A stretch of 64,000 nt of DNA, from positions 186,001 through 250,000 of the forward strand of contig JADJWO010000001.1 of the NCBI GenBank assembly GCA_016716325.1. Reading direction: 5' to 3'. Positions within the stretch are counted from its first letter, which is position 1; every line of letters begins with the position of its first letter. Below are positions 19,401-27,095 of the stretch, piece by piece. Origin of the DNA: Nitrosomonadales bacterium. GTDB lineage: Bacteria; Pseudomonadota; Gammaproteobacteria; Burkholderiales; Gallionellaceae. Both the position numbers and the translations under genes were made by a program. The notes under the pieces are model-generated. The model searched no databases. It had not been told where the DNA came from and saw only the letters and a program-made list of their open reading frames with translations.

Positions 19401-19474
19401 AGCTGCGCGCCACAGAGCAGGGCGGAAGCCCCTGTGAGCAAAACGTACCGGCGTATCCTGTGTGCGATGTTCAT
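13436..19474 (-). CDS. Giant exported DUF11 repeat protein (2012 aa)
   Basis: The product has a signal peptide ending in AQLAHADS. A distinctive N-terminal region of about 450 residues is followed by roughly ten Ig-like DUF11 (conserved repeat TIGR01451) modules marked by YTITVTNTG-type strands and VVDTLPG turns. Some modules are introduced by a Cys-containing segment of the type TIDCVYN...CTPGSY, which recurs four or five times and could form intramodule disulfides. There is no LPXTG, autotransporter barrel or lipobox. It lies 7 nt downstream of the barrel-containing 1855-aa gene and is very likely co-translated with it. An elongated surface or matrix fibre is a reasonable inference; export through the outer membrane is not explained by the protein itself. 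Confidence 0.8.
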   Translation of the reverse strand: MNIAHRIRRYVLLTGASALLCGAQLAHADSVGQVQTTKYFAPETVAMIKQRVQDVANGVPGATLGFKQGDTVSYIIQFTPIANNSDIGAGGYITDYIPAGAQVAGAWFVQPDGMGGFYQTSPPAPAQMANGFGNGGAGTYTATWTSDPYTIATCTAAGRTLANCTGNLAQLYADTGLFYSTDPRTQLFIDPSIDGRALQWSAPTGNGYYICPARGAQLVPLMGGLVSTCAAGGVSTHNLWDAGMTNGFGTTAASITALNALLPSAGVPAIDTNGSGVPPFNAGSPVAGPDSGYQLDYTGTVGPWQRISYPGSMVGSNAFVPTTNPATVAGTNTVLATPTMSGATFPLPPNTNAVRWAAGRLVVGTQSYVKISLLMTSPPPANGLVNNSEVFGGDTSPESSFGIGGGALGVGNRDSAWVYNVPSVASNVSTLYILKEVVCVYDATGTCMPNNGANLPTTGTPGPGPKVRYRISYINTNNGTQHNVTICDQLPNTLTPVNFATGVTAVSTNPNIGPPSSPAIAACGFGAGGTTFNYPTIPVISGGGAGILEFDVQFPLLTAGSTIVNTAKAVSTEIPAGVTSYTPSNVVTSLAANLLINKIVSPSTPNKGETVTYTVTVSNTGSTAASLATLVDVLPGRATAVLASQAPSRFNYLATSNVSVNGTPLSGVVATMTPPAAPATTNSETVTWTFPSGTTIPAGGQLAVTFTATAGDATANNLMLYNTAYRNTATINCAVACVLTPVAPNTATSKTTGLTATATLTPPSLQLAKTIDCVFDALGVCTPGSYAPPAAIPTNAKLRYKIVYTNPQAYAQTITLTDTLPASTTAAGNLYVESGPEIRPSAPVMSVNPAAAGAPRDPDALLTATAGGTLVTLAPTVLPGGSSGTLYLDVQTNAAAAAVVTNTASINSAERVAAAGAAITSAVSATATAVRVTKTASNTVIDAAGNVNYTITVANDGAAAVTFNRVEDILPLVAAPGTVTCGATTAACQALTVATLNGAPVAAPLPTYSAAARRYRWTFAAPNNSILPGQTFTLTFTATYTGVAPGTYLNTGRARIGGVTTSTPATAPVTVPPNTISVSKAVVTPSPANITPNSPVTYAITVTNTGAQPAPVTSVVDSLPAAAVGTIGYTSTASVLVNGVAQTGVAGAPAAGQYQNPAPAAPVAGAQQAVTWTFPAATTINPGQTMVITFVAQFGAVPTGQIYYNDVKANYTGGATASEIANDLAPVNVPAMSRITKTIDCVYNPTCTPGSYVDGTPIPVNAKLGYKIVYENLSASAASGITITDTLPTQVGANAVSNLIVNGTPAGAPAHPAGGGTVTLLTGGTLAAGASGTITFDLQTTATAGAGVTNTATMTTTQDPLGATGSTTAAAAGGNLSVSKAVTNGTSSTVAQGGTVSYTLSVTNTGSADATLTSLVDTLPGVANAAGATWRFAYAATGAMTLNGATVTPAYTPTVTPPAAPATLNKETVTWTFTGGVVIPAGQTFKLTFTATVGTLVPKGAADPGATYYNDVTANYTGGAFPSSTANGQAPVLVPFNTLTMSKSIDCVYDAALTTCQPYVVNTPLPPNAKLRYKLLYGNLSQAAQIVTLNDTLPASTTAAGNLYVGSGPDVRPSVPALSQNPAAAGAARGADAALTAIAGGTAVAMTAASLPGSSSGTLYIDVQTNAPSGGSVINCASISTVATDTCATPGVVKSTATASVQNVAILNIGKTTSTANVAPGGTATYTITVTNTGTAATTALKVYDFLPYNGTAVNGAKRLNYSATTAYTVNGTPTALTPAITTSVAPTVPPYASNLNQQQVQWDFGAYALAAGSSLTITFNATIGADMPSVSYYNSVRHEYTSAGINFSGNVDNNALITINSAQPSLTFLKTVDVYSDPVNDTTNPKLIPGAIATYTLTVTNSGTGPVDNNTLVITDPIPAEASLYVNDLGAPDSGPVIFTPGSSGLTFDPALHVEYFGGSPTPAWGYTPSPQPDGCDPLISEVRFKPQGSFAGDPTPPSPSFSLEFRVCVK

Positions 19475-19481
19475 GGGCGTA

Positions 19482-22400
19482 TCACTCTGTAGTCGTCGGG
19501 CGCGTGATCTCGCTGCCCTTGTTCAAGCCGAATGTATCCTGGTCCACCTTCATGCGCAGCGTGACGAACAGGCCGCTCGCGCGGTAGGCGGCGCCGGCGA
19601 AGTCGCGGTCGTTCAGGCCGCGCACGTTGTAGCCGAGCGCCAGCCAGGCGTTGTCCATCACCTTGTAGCCGAGCGACGCGCCCAGGCCGTAGTCGCGCAC
19701 GCCGGCGTTCACCGAGCGCATCACCGAGCCGTACACGCCGATGTCCCAGTCCTGCGTCAGGTCGTAGCGCGCTTCCGCGCCGAACAGGTCGGTGTAGCCG
19801 GCATAGTCCGTGCCGTCGATGGTGTCCAGCACGTATTTTGCGCCATATTGCAGCGCGACCTGGGTGCGGCGGTTCGGCATCCAGTTGGCGTTCAGGTTGT
19901 TCACCAGTTTCTTGCCCTTGATCGAGGAGGCCGCGCCCTGGCTGAACTGGGTGATGTAATCGGCGCGGTCGAACCATACCCATTCGCTGTCGTTCGGACG
20001 GTGCGCATAGGAGAAGCGCAGGTCGCTGCTGCGCGTATTGGCCAGCATGCCGTCGGCGTTGCGCATGGTGAACCCTGCTGCCAGCGTGCGGCCCTTGTCC
20101 AGGTCGCGCTGCATGCCGAGTTGCAGGTTACGCTGATGGTCGGCGCCGGCGTTGCGGATCTCGAGGCGTCCGTTGCCGCTCCATGCGCCGTTGTGGTAGG
20201 CCGCGCCGAGTGCGGCGGCGGTGTAGTCGCCGGTCATCGAGCCGGACGGCAGCGGAGTGTTCGGGTTCAGCGGCACGGCGGTGTTGCGCAGGGTCTGGCT
20301 GCGGTCGATGCTGAAGTCGGTCTGCCATTGTTCGTTGATCTGCCAGCGCTGCACCAGACCGAGGTTGGTGTACAGCCGCTCGGCATCCTTGCTGGTGTTG
20401 CTGCCCACCGAAGCCGATACTTCGCCGCCGCTCCACGGCTGGGTGCGCAGTCCGGCGCGGGTGGTGTTGGCGGAGATGTTGCCGCCGCGCGCGAATTCCT
20501 GTTCGGCGAACAGGCTGGTCTGCGCGGTCATCTTGTAGTCGGCGCCGAGCAGCAGGCGGTTCGGCATCGTGAAGCTGCCTGCGGTGCCGGAACTGACCTC
20601 GGCCGCGCCGCGCAACGCCAGCTTCCTGTCCAGCATGGTGTAGGACGCACCGGCGATGACCTGGTTGCTCCGCGCCGTGCCGGCGGCGTTTTTGTCCTGT
20701 GCGGTGCGCGCACCGTAGTACGCGTCGAGGTCGTCGCTCAGGCGCTGGTTCACGCGGCCTTCCAGCACACTGTTGCTGGCCTTGGTGGCCAGGTTCTCCT
20801 GCGTGTACGCCTGGCCTTGCAGTTGCAGGGTGTCGGACAGTTTCAGCCGCCCGTCCATGCCCATCTTGCGCGTGGAGATCTCGGACGGCGCCTGTTGTCC
20901 CATGCCGAAGCTGCCGGCCTGTTCGCGCACATAGGCCTTGGCGTCCCACTTGTCTTCATGGTGCTGCACCTCGCCCAGCCATGCGCTGCCGCTGGATGCG
21001 ACACCGGCGCGGTTGCCGTCGGTGGAGGCGGCCTCGGCGCGCAGCCTGGTTTTTTCGTCGATCTGGTAACTGGCATCGACGCCCTTCAGGTTGCCGGTCG
21101 CGCCCACGGTGCCTTCGTGCACCAGCGTCGCGCCGACCTCCGCTTCCTTGCTCGGCTTGAAGCTGCCGCGGCCGCCGAAGGTGGCCTTCTTGTCGGCAGG
21201 ATCGGCGGATTCGTATTCGGCGACGATGTAGGTCGGGTTGAGGTTGGCGTCGCGCGTTGCGACGGGCTCGCGGAAGGTCAGCGTGCCGAGCGCGTAGTCG
21301 ATGTCGTAATCCAGATATCGCGTCATGTTCTGCGTGCTGACGATGACGTGCGACTGGAAGCGGTCGCGCGTCTCGATGCGGATCTTGTCGGAGTTGGTCA
21401 CCAGGTTGGTGCGCGACAGTCTGTACACCCCGGAGGTGCCGTTGCCGGCGATCTCGTCCTTGATGTAGGCCTGCGAGGTGACGCTGGCGAACGCGTTGTA
21501 GCCGGCGCTCTCGCCCTTGTATTCGCTCTTCACGCCGTTCAGGGTGCGGCTGTAGCGGGACAGTTCGGTGACGCTCAGGCCGGTATCGTAATCGCCGAAC
21601 ATCGCATAGAACTGCTTGCGTTCCAGCTTGACGTACAGGCGCGCGGCGGAAGCGGCATCAAAGCCCGCCTGGGTCGCGTCGGCATACAGCGTGTAATACT
21701 GGGTCGGGTCGACGGTCTGCTTGAGCTGCTTGTTGCCGGTGTCCTTCGCGGTGTCGTACGCCAGCGTCAGCAGGTAATCGCCGCGGATGCTGCCCTTGGC
21801 GTAGAACGCCAGCTTGTTGCCGTCGAACAGTTGTTTTTCGGTGTCGGCAGCCTTGAGCGCCTGCACGTTGCCGGACAGGGTCTTGTGCCCGGCCGTGCCT
21901 TCGGCGAAACCGACCAGCACCCAGTCGCGATGTCCGGGTTCCAGCCAGGCGCGCACTTCCTGGGTGCGCCGGTCGTTGAACTGGAAGTTCAGGATGGCCT
22001 CGCCGGTTTGCGTGGTCGGCTCCAGTTCGATCATCGCCATGCCGTCGCGCTTGACTTCGTAGCGCGCCTTGCCGCCCAGGTCGCCGGTCAGTGGCTGGCG
22101 CTCGGTGCGTTCGCGGCGGTCCCAGGAACGGTACGGTTCATTGAGCTGGAATTCGCCGCTGATGCCGCGGCGTACCGGCACGCCGTTCTTGTCGAGGAAG
22201 CGCACCGCGATCACCGGGCGGGTCTTGCCGTCCGCGATCAGGCGCGATTGTTGCGGCACGAATTCGACGTGATCCAGCGTCAGCGCGTAATGGATGGTGC
22301 GCACGGTGCGGCTGACTTCCCTGCCTTGCGCGTCGCTGACGACCAGTTCGAAGCGGTTGTCGCCTTCCTTTACCGGTACCGCGTTCCAGGTGCTGAGCGA

Positions 22401-25049
22401 CACGGTTTGCGCGGCGTTCGCCTGTGCGCCGTCGTACAGCAGCGGGCTCACCGCCTCGCCGTTCACGTTCAGAGCCGGCTTGTGCTTGGGATCGTGCTTC
22501 ACCGCGACCTTGACCACCGGCAGGTCGGGGTGGAAGCTTTCCAGCGGGTGCAGCCATTCATTGCCGGGTTGCGCGCGGGACAACCATGCCTCGTCGTAGG
22601 GCAGGCGTTCCACCAGGCGGGTCGGGTCGTCGTCCTGCGGGGACTTGGCGGGTTTGCTGTCCGCTGCTTCCACCGCCACTTCGGCAAAGGTCCCGTTGCT
22701 GGATGGCGCGTCGCCCACCGTGACGGCGGCGGCGGGCAGGTTCTTCGCGGCGCGTTCCGGCGCGGTGAAACGCACCATCGACTTGATCTCGGCTCCTGCT
22801 GCCGCACCGTTCACTTCGATCTGGTACTGGTCCTGCCATGCGGCCGGGCGCGCCTGGCTGCGGAAGATCAGTGCGCTTCCGGCGACATCAGGATCGCCGA
22901 TCGCCGCGCCGTTCAGTTTTGCGCTGCCGCGCACATATCCGGCTGCGTCGGGCAGGAGCAGGGTGGCGGAATAGCCGGTCACTTCGGTGCTGGCGACCAG
23001 TGTCAGCGATACCGTTGACTTGCCGCCGTCCGGTTTCGCGTCCAGGGTCTGCGCCAGGCGCGGGGCGATGACGGCCTTCTTCTGCACGTGGAAATCGGCA
23101 CGCCACAGGCTGCCGCCGCGCAGGTTGACGAACTGCGAATACATGCGTCCGGCGAAACGGCTGTTCTGCTCGCAGCGCACCACCTCATAATCGCGCGGCA
23201 GGGAATCCAGGTCGAGTTGCACCACATGGGTGCCGGCGCGCAGGTTGTCGATGTGCCAGCGGCCGTCGCTGTCGGTCAGCACGTAAGCGCCGTTCTGCAG
23301 CAGCACACGCGCATTCGCCAGTCCCTTGGCGTCGTTGTCCGCCTGGTCGTCGCACGAACCTTCGATCACGCGTCCGATCAGGATGGTCTTGTTGCGGAAC
23401 AGGTCCTCGCGCACCGTCACGCTGGCGCGCGCGGTGTTGGAGGTGATGCCGCCGGCTGCGACGGCGGTGTTCTCCGCCATGCCGGTGCGCGCGCCCGGCG
23501 TCACTTGCAGCACATAGCGCAAGCTGGCGGTCGCGGCGGGGGCGAGGTTCAGCGTGAAGGTCAGCGTGCGCGCGTCGGCCGAGACCAGCGGGTCGGCCAT
23601 CGCGACGCCGTTCAGTTTCGCCGAGCCTTTCTGGTAGCGGAAGCCGGGCGGCAGGTGGTCGGCGATCAGCCCGCCGGCCACCGGCACGACACCGCTGTTG
23701 TTGGTGACGGTCAGGGTGTACGGCACGAACTCTCCGGTGCCGACCACGGCCTTGTCGGCGGTCTTGCGGATGGTCACGGTGGTGCTGCCCGGATCGACCG
23801 GGATGTCCAGCTTCACCGCCGGACCCCACAGCGTGAACACGCCGCCATAGGAACCGCCCGGAACCAGGCCTGGGACGCCAAGGATGACCGGTGCGATGGC
23901 CGGCGTGCCGACCGTCGCGGGCAGGTTGGCGGGCAGTACGGCGGACGGGAAGGCATGGCCGGCCGGGGGCGCGACGACCAGTTTATAGTTGCCCGCCGCG
24001 ACCAGCGGGAAGCGGAAGCCGCCTGCCGGCACGACGGCGTCGCAGATCGTCGGCGTGCCGCTGATGATGGGTTGCGGCATCACGGTGACGCCGTCGTCGC
24101 AATACACTGCGGGTTGCAGGTTGGTCACGGCGTCGACCAAGGTTACCGTCGCGCCGTTGATCGCTGCGCCGGTGCCGGAGTCGAACACGATGCCGTACGG
24201 GTCGACCAGACTGCTGCTGGAACTGGCGATGGTCGCGGCGGGATTGGCGCAATTGATATGGTTGTAGACGCCGGTGATGGTTTCGTTGAACGACGTGATA
24301 CTGATATTGCCGTCATTGGGTGTCGGTGCGCTGCCGATTGCGGCGAATATCGAGGATACCGATCCGACGAACGTGCCTGTGGATGCGCCGGTCTCGGTCA
24401 ATTGCAGCACTTCACTGTCGCCGCCGGAAGTGGTCAGCGTCACCACGATCCGGTCGGCGGCGCCGGGATTGAGGTTTGCGTCAAAGCTCACCACGCGGAT
24501 AAAGATCGCTTCGTTGTGCGCGTACGAAGTAATCGGATTGCCTGCCGCATCTCTCATCGGGGTAAGCAGCAGGTTGGCTGGCAACGGCGTGGCGGCGGCA
24601 TTACCCGGCAGGATCGGGTTGGCCAGCGCGACGAACGGCCCGGCAGTCAGTCCGCCGGGCGCGTAGCCGGCAGGTTGTACCGGCTCGGTCACGGTTCCTG
24701 CCGGCGCCTGCGCGGCGCGGACCGGCGGGACGTATTGCAGCAGTTCGATCCTGATGCCGGTATCGATACACGCGGAGGTATTCACCGCTGCCGTGCTGGA
24801 AATGTTGAAGTTGTTCGCGCCGATGCTGTAGGCCGCGGCGGCGGTGTTGCTGATCGCCGTGTTCGGCGGGGTCGCCGCGAATGCGACAGAGGACAGAAGA
24901 CAGAAGACAGACGCGAACGCCTTTTGCTGCACACGGGAAGTGCGCAGCAAAAGGCGGGCTGGCCTTGCGGCCAACCAGCCGGACACCTTCCCTGCCGCAC
25001 GGCGAACCGTGCGGGTCAGGAAGGTGGTGATCGTCAAACTATCAAGCAC
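19482..25049 (-). CDS. DUF11 protein with C-terminal outer-membrane barrel-like domain (1855 aa)
   Basis: GTG start at 25049 with GGGAT 7 nt upstream. An unusual Arg-rich stretch of about 40 residues precedes the signal peptide core (ASVFCLLSSVAFAA). A second possible start, GTG at 24932, would give a conventional signal peptide but has no RBS. The middle contains a DUF11 domain (YTLTVTNNSGVVPVAGG), a carboxypeptidase-regulatory/SdrD-B-like module (DSDGRWHIDNLRAGTHVVQL) and Ig-like segments. From about residue 1180 to the end it has alternating amphipathic strands rich in Tyr, Gly and Arg, as in outer-membrane barrels (LRAEAASTDGNRAG, LRFSYAHRPNDSEW). The likely role is anchoring or exporting the cluster at the outer membrane; this is inference. 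Confidence 0.75.
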   Translation of the reverse strand: MLDSLTITTFLTRTVRRAAGKVSGWLAARPARLLLRTSRVQQKAFASVFCLLSSVAFAATPPNTAISNTAAAAYSIGANNFNISSTAAVNTSACIDTGIRIELLQYVPPVRAAQAPAGTVTEPVQPAGYAPGGLTAGPFVALANPILPGNAAATPLPANLLLTPMRDAAGNPITSYAHNEAIFIRVVSFDANLNPGAADRIVVTLTTSGGDSEVLQLTETGASTGTFVGSVSSIFAAIGSAPTPNDGNISITSFNETITGVYNHINCANPAATIASSSSSLVDPYGIVFDSGTGAAINGATVTLVDAVTNLQPAVYCDDGVTVMPQPIISGTPTICDAVVPAGGFRFPLVAAGNYKLVVAPPAGHAFPSAVLPANLPATVGTPAIAPVILGVPGLVPGGSYGGVFTLWGPAVKLDIPVDPGSTTVTIRKTADKAVVGTGEFVPYTLTVTNNSGVVPVAGGLIADHLPPGFRYQKGSAKLNGVAMADPLVSADARTLTFTLNLAPAATASLRYVLQVTPGARTGMAENTAVAAGGITSNTARASVTVREDLFRNKTILIGRVIEGSCDDQADNDAKGLANARVLLQNGAYVLTDSDGRWHIDNLRAGTHVVQLDLDSLPRDYEVVRCEQNSRFAGRMYSQFVNLRGGSLWRADFHVQKKAVIAPRLAQTLDAKPDGGKSTVSLTLVASTEVTGYSATLLLPDAAGYVRGSAKLNGAAIGDPDVAGSALIFRSQARPAAWQDQYQIEVNGAAAGAEIKSMVRFTAPERAAKNLPAAAVTVGDAPSSNGTFAEVAVEAADSKPAKSPQDDDPTRLVERLPYDEAWLSRAQPGNEWLHPLESFHPDLPVVKVAVKHDPKHKPALNVNGEAVSPLLYDGAQANAAQTVSLSTWNAVPVKEGDNRFELVVSDAQGREVSRTVRTIHYALTLDHVEFVPQQSRLIADGKTRPVIAVRFLDKNGVPVRRGISGEFQLNEPYRSWDRRERTERQPLTGDLGGKARYEVKRDGMAMIELEPTTQTGEAILNFQFNDRRTQEVRAWLEPGHRDWVLVGFAEGTAGHKTLSGNVQALKAADTEKQLFDGNKLAFYAKGSIRGDYLLTLAYDTAKDTGNKQLKQTVDPTQYYTLYADATQAGFDAASAARLYVKLERKQFYAMFGDYDTGLSVTELSRYSRTLNGVKSEYKGESAGYNAFASVTSQAYIKDEIAGNGTSGVYRLSRTNLVTNSDKIRIETRDRFQSHVIVSTQNMTRYLDYDIDYALGTLTFREPVATRDANLNPTYIVAEYESADPADKKATFGGRGSFKPSKEAEVGATLVHEGTVGATGNLKGVDASYQIDEKTRLRAEAASTDGNRAGVASSGSAWLGEVQHHEDKWDAKAYVREQAGSFGMGQQAPSEISTRKMGMDGRLKLSDTLQLQGQAYTQENLATKASNSVLEGRVNQRLSDDLDAYYGARTAQDKNAAGTARSNQVIAGASYTMLDRKLALRGAAEVSSGTAGSFTMPNRLLLGADYKMTAQTSLFAEQEFARGGNISANTTRAGLRTQPWSGGEVSASVGSNTSKDAERLYTNLGLVQRWQINEQWQTDFSIDRSQTLRNTAVPLNPNTPLPSGSMTGDYTAAALGAAYHNGAWSGNGRLEIRNAGADHQRNLQLGMQRDLDKGRTLAAGFTMRNADGMLANTRSSDLRFSYAHRPNDSEWVWFDRADYITQFSQGAASSIKGKKLVNNLNANWMPNRRTQVALQYGAKYVLDTIDGTDYAGYTDLFGAEARYDLTQDWDIGVYGSVMRSVNAGVRDYGLGASLGYKVMDNAWLALGYNVRGLNDRDFAGAAYRASGLFVTLRMKVDQDTFGLNKGSEITRPTTTE
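24919..25018. repeat. Three consecutive hairpins in the 5' coding region of the barrel gene
   Basis: A 12-bp perfect inverted repeat (GCCTTTTGCTGC / GCAGCAAAAGGC, 24919-24955) is followed by a GGCTGG/CCAGCC hairpin (about 24957-24980) and a CCGCACGG/CCGTGCGG hairpin (about 24993-25012). They encode the atypical Arg-rich N-terminal extension. Confidence 0.6.
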
Positions 25050-25064
25050 TGTCTATCCCGTCGC

Positions 25065-26366
25065 TTATTGCACGATCGTGTTGAAATAGACGGTGATGTA
25101 GTTGCCGGCCGCCAATGAGCCGGATGACAGCATCGGCGTAAAGGTGGTGGGCGTCACAGACAGCGTGCCGAAGTTGACGGAAACGACCCCTGCCGCGTGC
25201 GCTGCACCTGCCGTCGTTTCATGCGCTGCCGAGCCGGGGGCGGTGACACCGGGGCCGGCGCCGGCGCCGGTCACTGCGCCGAAGCCGCTTGCCGACAGCG
25301 ACGTGCCGCCCGAAGCAACGGTAGCGCAGGCTGCACCGGTACCCGCAGCGCCCGAGATCAGTTCCGCATCGAATGCCGTCGCGGCATTCAGTCCGTCGGT
25401 CACCGCGCTCAAGGTCGCCGGAGCGGTTCCGGTGTTCTTGATGGTGATCGCATATTGCACGTACGCGCCCGGGATGTTCTTCGGGTTGGTGGTGCCGTTG
25501 AACGGATCGCAGACCGGGGTGACGGTCTTGGTCACGGTGATGATGGCGGAACCCACGCGGTAGGCGTCCTGTGCGATGCCGATCGCGTCGCGTGCCGTGT
25601 TGGCTGCCAGCGGGTCGCTGATCGTATTGGCCGGGTCGGCGAACACGATGTCAACGCCTGCGGTGTCTGCGGTGGCGGTTTCCGAAACGGCCGACGCGGT
25701 GTTGCCGTCAACCGTAGTGGTCGCCGTCAGCGTCACGACAGCCTGGTCGCCGTTGTTGGCCACAGATGGGATGGTCGCCAGCACGAACACGGTTGCGGAC
25801 GAGCCTGCCGCCAGCGAACTGATATCGGTCGCCGTGTCGAAAGCAGCATCGTAGACGCCTGCCGTACCGCCCGCACCCGGATCGTCGACGAACACCTGGA
25901 AGGCGCTTGCCTGGATGTTGTCGGCAACGGTGAACACCGTCGGGTTACCGGTCGCATTGGTAGCCGACAGTGTATAGCCTTGCGCCGCGTTACCGTTGTT
26001 GGTAACGGTGAAGGTGGTGATCGCACCCGTTGCACCCGGCAGGACGGTGGTTGCAGAACCACCGACTTCGGCTACGGACAGGTTGATCTTGTTGTCCACC
26101 ACGAAGGCCGTGTTGCCCGCTCCGTTCGCTCCATCCGTACAGGTGGTGCCGCTCGTGCCGCCGTTGCCGGTGCTGTTGCCGGTGGGCGAAGAACAGATCT
26201 CGTTCTGCGCGTTGCCGTTGACCGAGTAGGACAGCTTGGCGATGTTGGTGACGGAGGTTCCGGCAGCGGTTGCCGCCGCCGCCCCCTGTGAGACCAGGCC
26301 AAGCAACGCCGCACCGGCCAGCAGTGCGACGAGCTTGTGTGGTCTGCTCGTTCGGTTTTGTTTCAT
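25065..26366 (-). CDS. Exported DUF11 domain protein (433 aa)
   Basis: ATG at 26366 with AAGGAGAAG upstream; signal peptide ends at about residue 32 (LLGLVSQGAAAATA). Rich in Ala/Gly/Thr/Val. It contains DUF11-like modules (TTFTVTNNGNAAQGYTL, VQYAITIKNTGTAPATL) and a Cys-containing lead-in, VTKTVTPVCDPFN, like the one in the 2012-aa protein. It ends in an aromatic-rich strand (AAGNYITVYFNTIVQ). It lies 16 nt before the 1855-aa gene and is part of the same transcription unit. No anchor motif seen. Confidence 0.78.
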   Translation of the reverse strand: MKQNRTSRPHKLVALLAGAALLGLVSQGAAAATAAGTSVTNIAKLSYSVNGNAQNEICSSPTGNSTGNGGTSGTTCTDGANGAGNTAFVVDNKINLSVAEVGGSATTVLPGATGAITTFTVTNNGNAAQGYTLSATNATGNPTVFTVADNIQASAFQVFVDDPGAGGTAGVYDAAFDTATDISSLAAGSSATVFVLATIPSVANNGDQAVVTLTATTTVDGNTASAVSETATADTAGVDIVFADPANTISDPLAANTARDAIGIAQDAYRVGSAIITVTKTVTPVCDPFNGTTNPKNIPGAYVQYAITIKNTGTAPATLSAVTDGLNAATAFDAELISGAAGTGAACATVASGGTSLSASGFGAVTGAGAGPGVTAPGSAAHETTAGAAHAAGVVSVNFGTLSVTPTTFTPMLSSGSLAAGNYITVYFNTIVQ

Positions 26367-26586
26367 TTTGCTTCTCCTTGTGTAAATAAAAAAATGCTGC
26401 TAACTGAAACTGCCAACTAAAAATCACTTCGAAAAAATTCGGGATCGCTGTCTTTCATGGAGGTCCGGATCCTGTGAGCAGGCACCTCCTGTAAAACAGT
26501 GAACGGATCCTCGGGGGATCCGTCATGGGTTCGGGCATCAGGTAACGACCGGGATAACTCGACTGGAAGATATTCACGGCCGCCTC
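26367..26586. other. 220-bp gap inside the DUF11 cluster
   Basis: No ORF. A GGATCC-rich hairpin (CGGATCC / GGATCCG around 26502-26520) and an A-rich stretch next to the downstream RBS are present. The hairpin has no T-run, so it may be a processing or attenuation site rather than a terminator. Confidence 0.4.
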
Positions 26587-27084
26587 CTATTTGATCGTTG
26601 CGCGGAAACCGACTTCGCCGGATTTGCCGCCAGCCAGCTGTCCCTTGTAGGTCCAGCGGATATGGGTGTATTCCCTGGGCAGCGCGTTGCGCGCGTTGCC
26701 TTTTTCATCCTTGATCTTCAGGTCTTCGGCATAGCCGTAATGCATGCCGCCATCCACGGAGAACAGGATCACGCAGTCCTTGCCGAACGCGCTGCCGCCA
26801 ACGTATTCGGTGTTGGCCGGGATCGGGTTCTCGACGGTGATGTCGCTGGCCGTCTTGTCCCCGGTGTTCTCGAAGGTGTTGGTGAAGATCACCTCGGTGC
26901 CGGGAACGGCCTTATCGGGAGAGGCGCGCTTGACGGTCTTCTTGCCGTCCTTGGCGACCATTGTGACTTCGATCTCGGCGACGCTCTTGACCTTGATGGC
27001 ACCATCCGCCGCTTGCGCGCCGAGCGAAAAGCCGCACAGCAGGACGAGCAGGTTGGCGGTGGACAGTAAACGGGAAATACGCAT
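26587..27084 (-). CDS. Small exported DUF11-like protein (165 aa)
   Basis: Start at 27084 with a strong AAGGAGG (6 nt spacing), giving a signal peptide (STANLLVLLCGFSLGAQA). A single Ig-like module follows, with VIFTNTFENTGDKTASDI and PIPANTEYVGGSA, the turn pattern shared with the larger DUF11 proteins nearby. One Cys remains in the mature protein (GKDCVILF). The upstream gene ends 11 nt before this start. It may be a short subunit that packs with the larger repeat proteins; unproven. Confidence 0.75.
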   Translation of the reverse strand: MRISRLLSTANLLVLLCGFSLGAQAADGAIKVKSVAEIEVTMVAKDGKKTVKRASPDKAVPGTEVIFTNTFENTGDKTASDITVENPIPANTEYVGGSAFGKDCVILFSVDGGMHYGYAEDLKIKDEKGNARNALPREYTHIRWTYKGQLAGGKSGEVGFRATIK

Positions 27085-27095
27085 GGCGGCCTCCT

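Noticed and set aside
19275..23018. 1247-codon plus-strand open frame antisense to the DUF11 barrel gene
   Set aside because: Composition (Arg/Val/Gly/His-rich, no domains) is that of a GC-rich shadow frame; the minus-strand frame has a signal peptide and recognisable modules.
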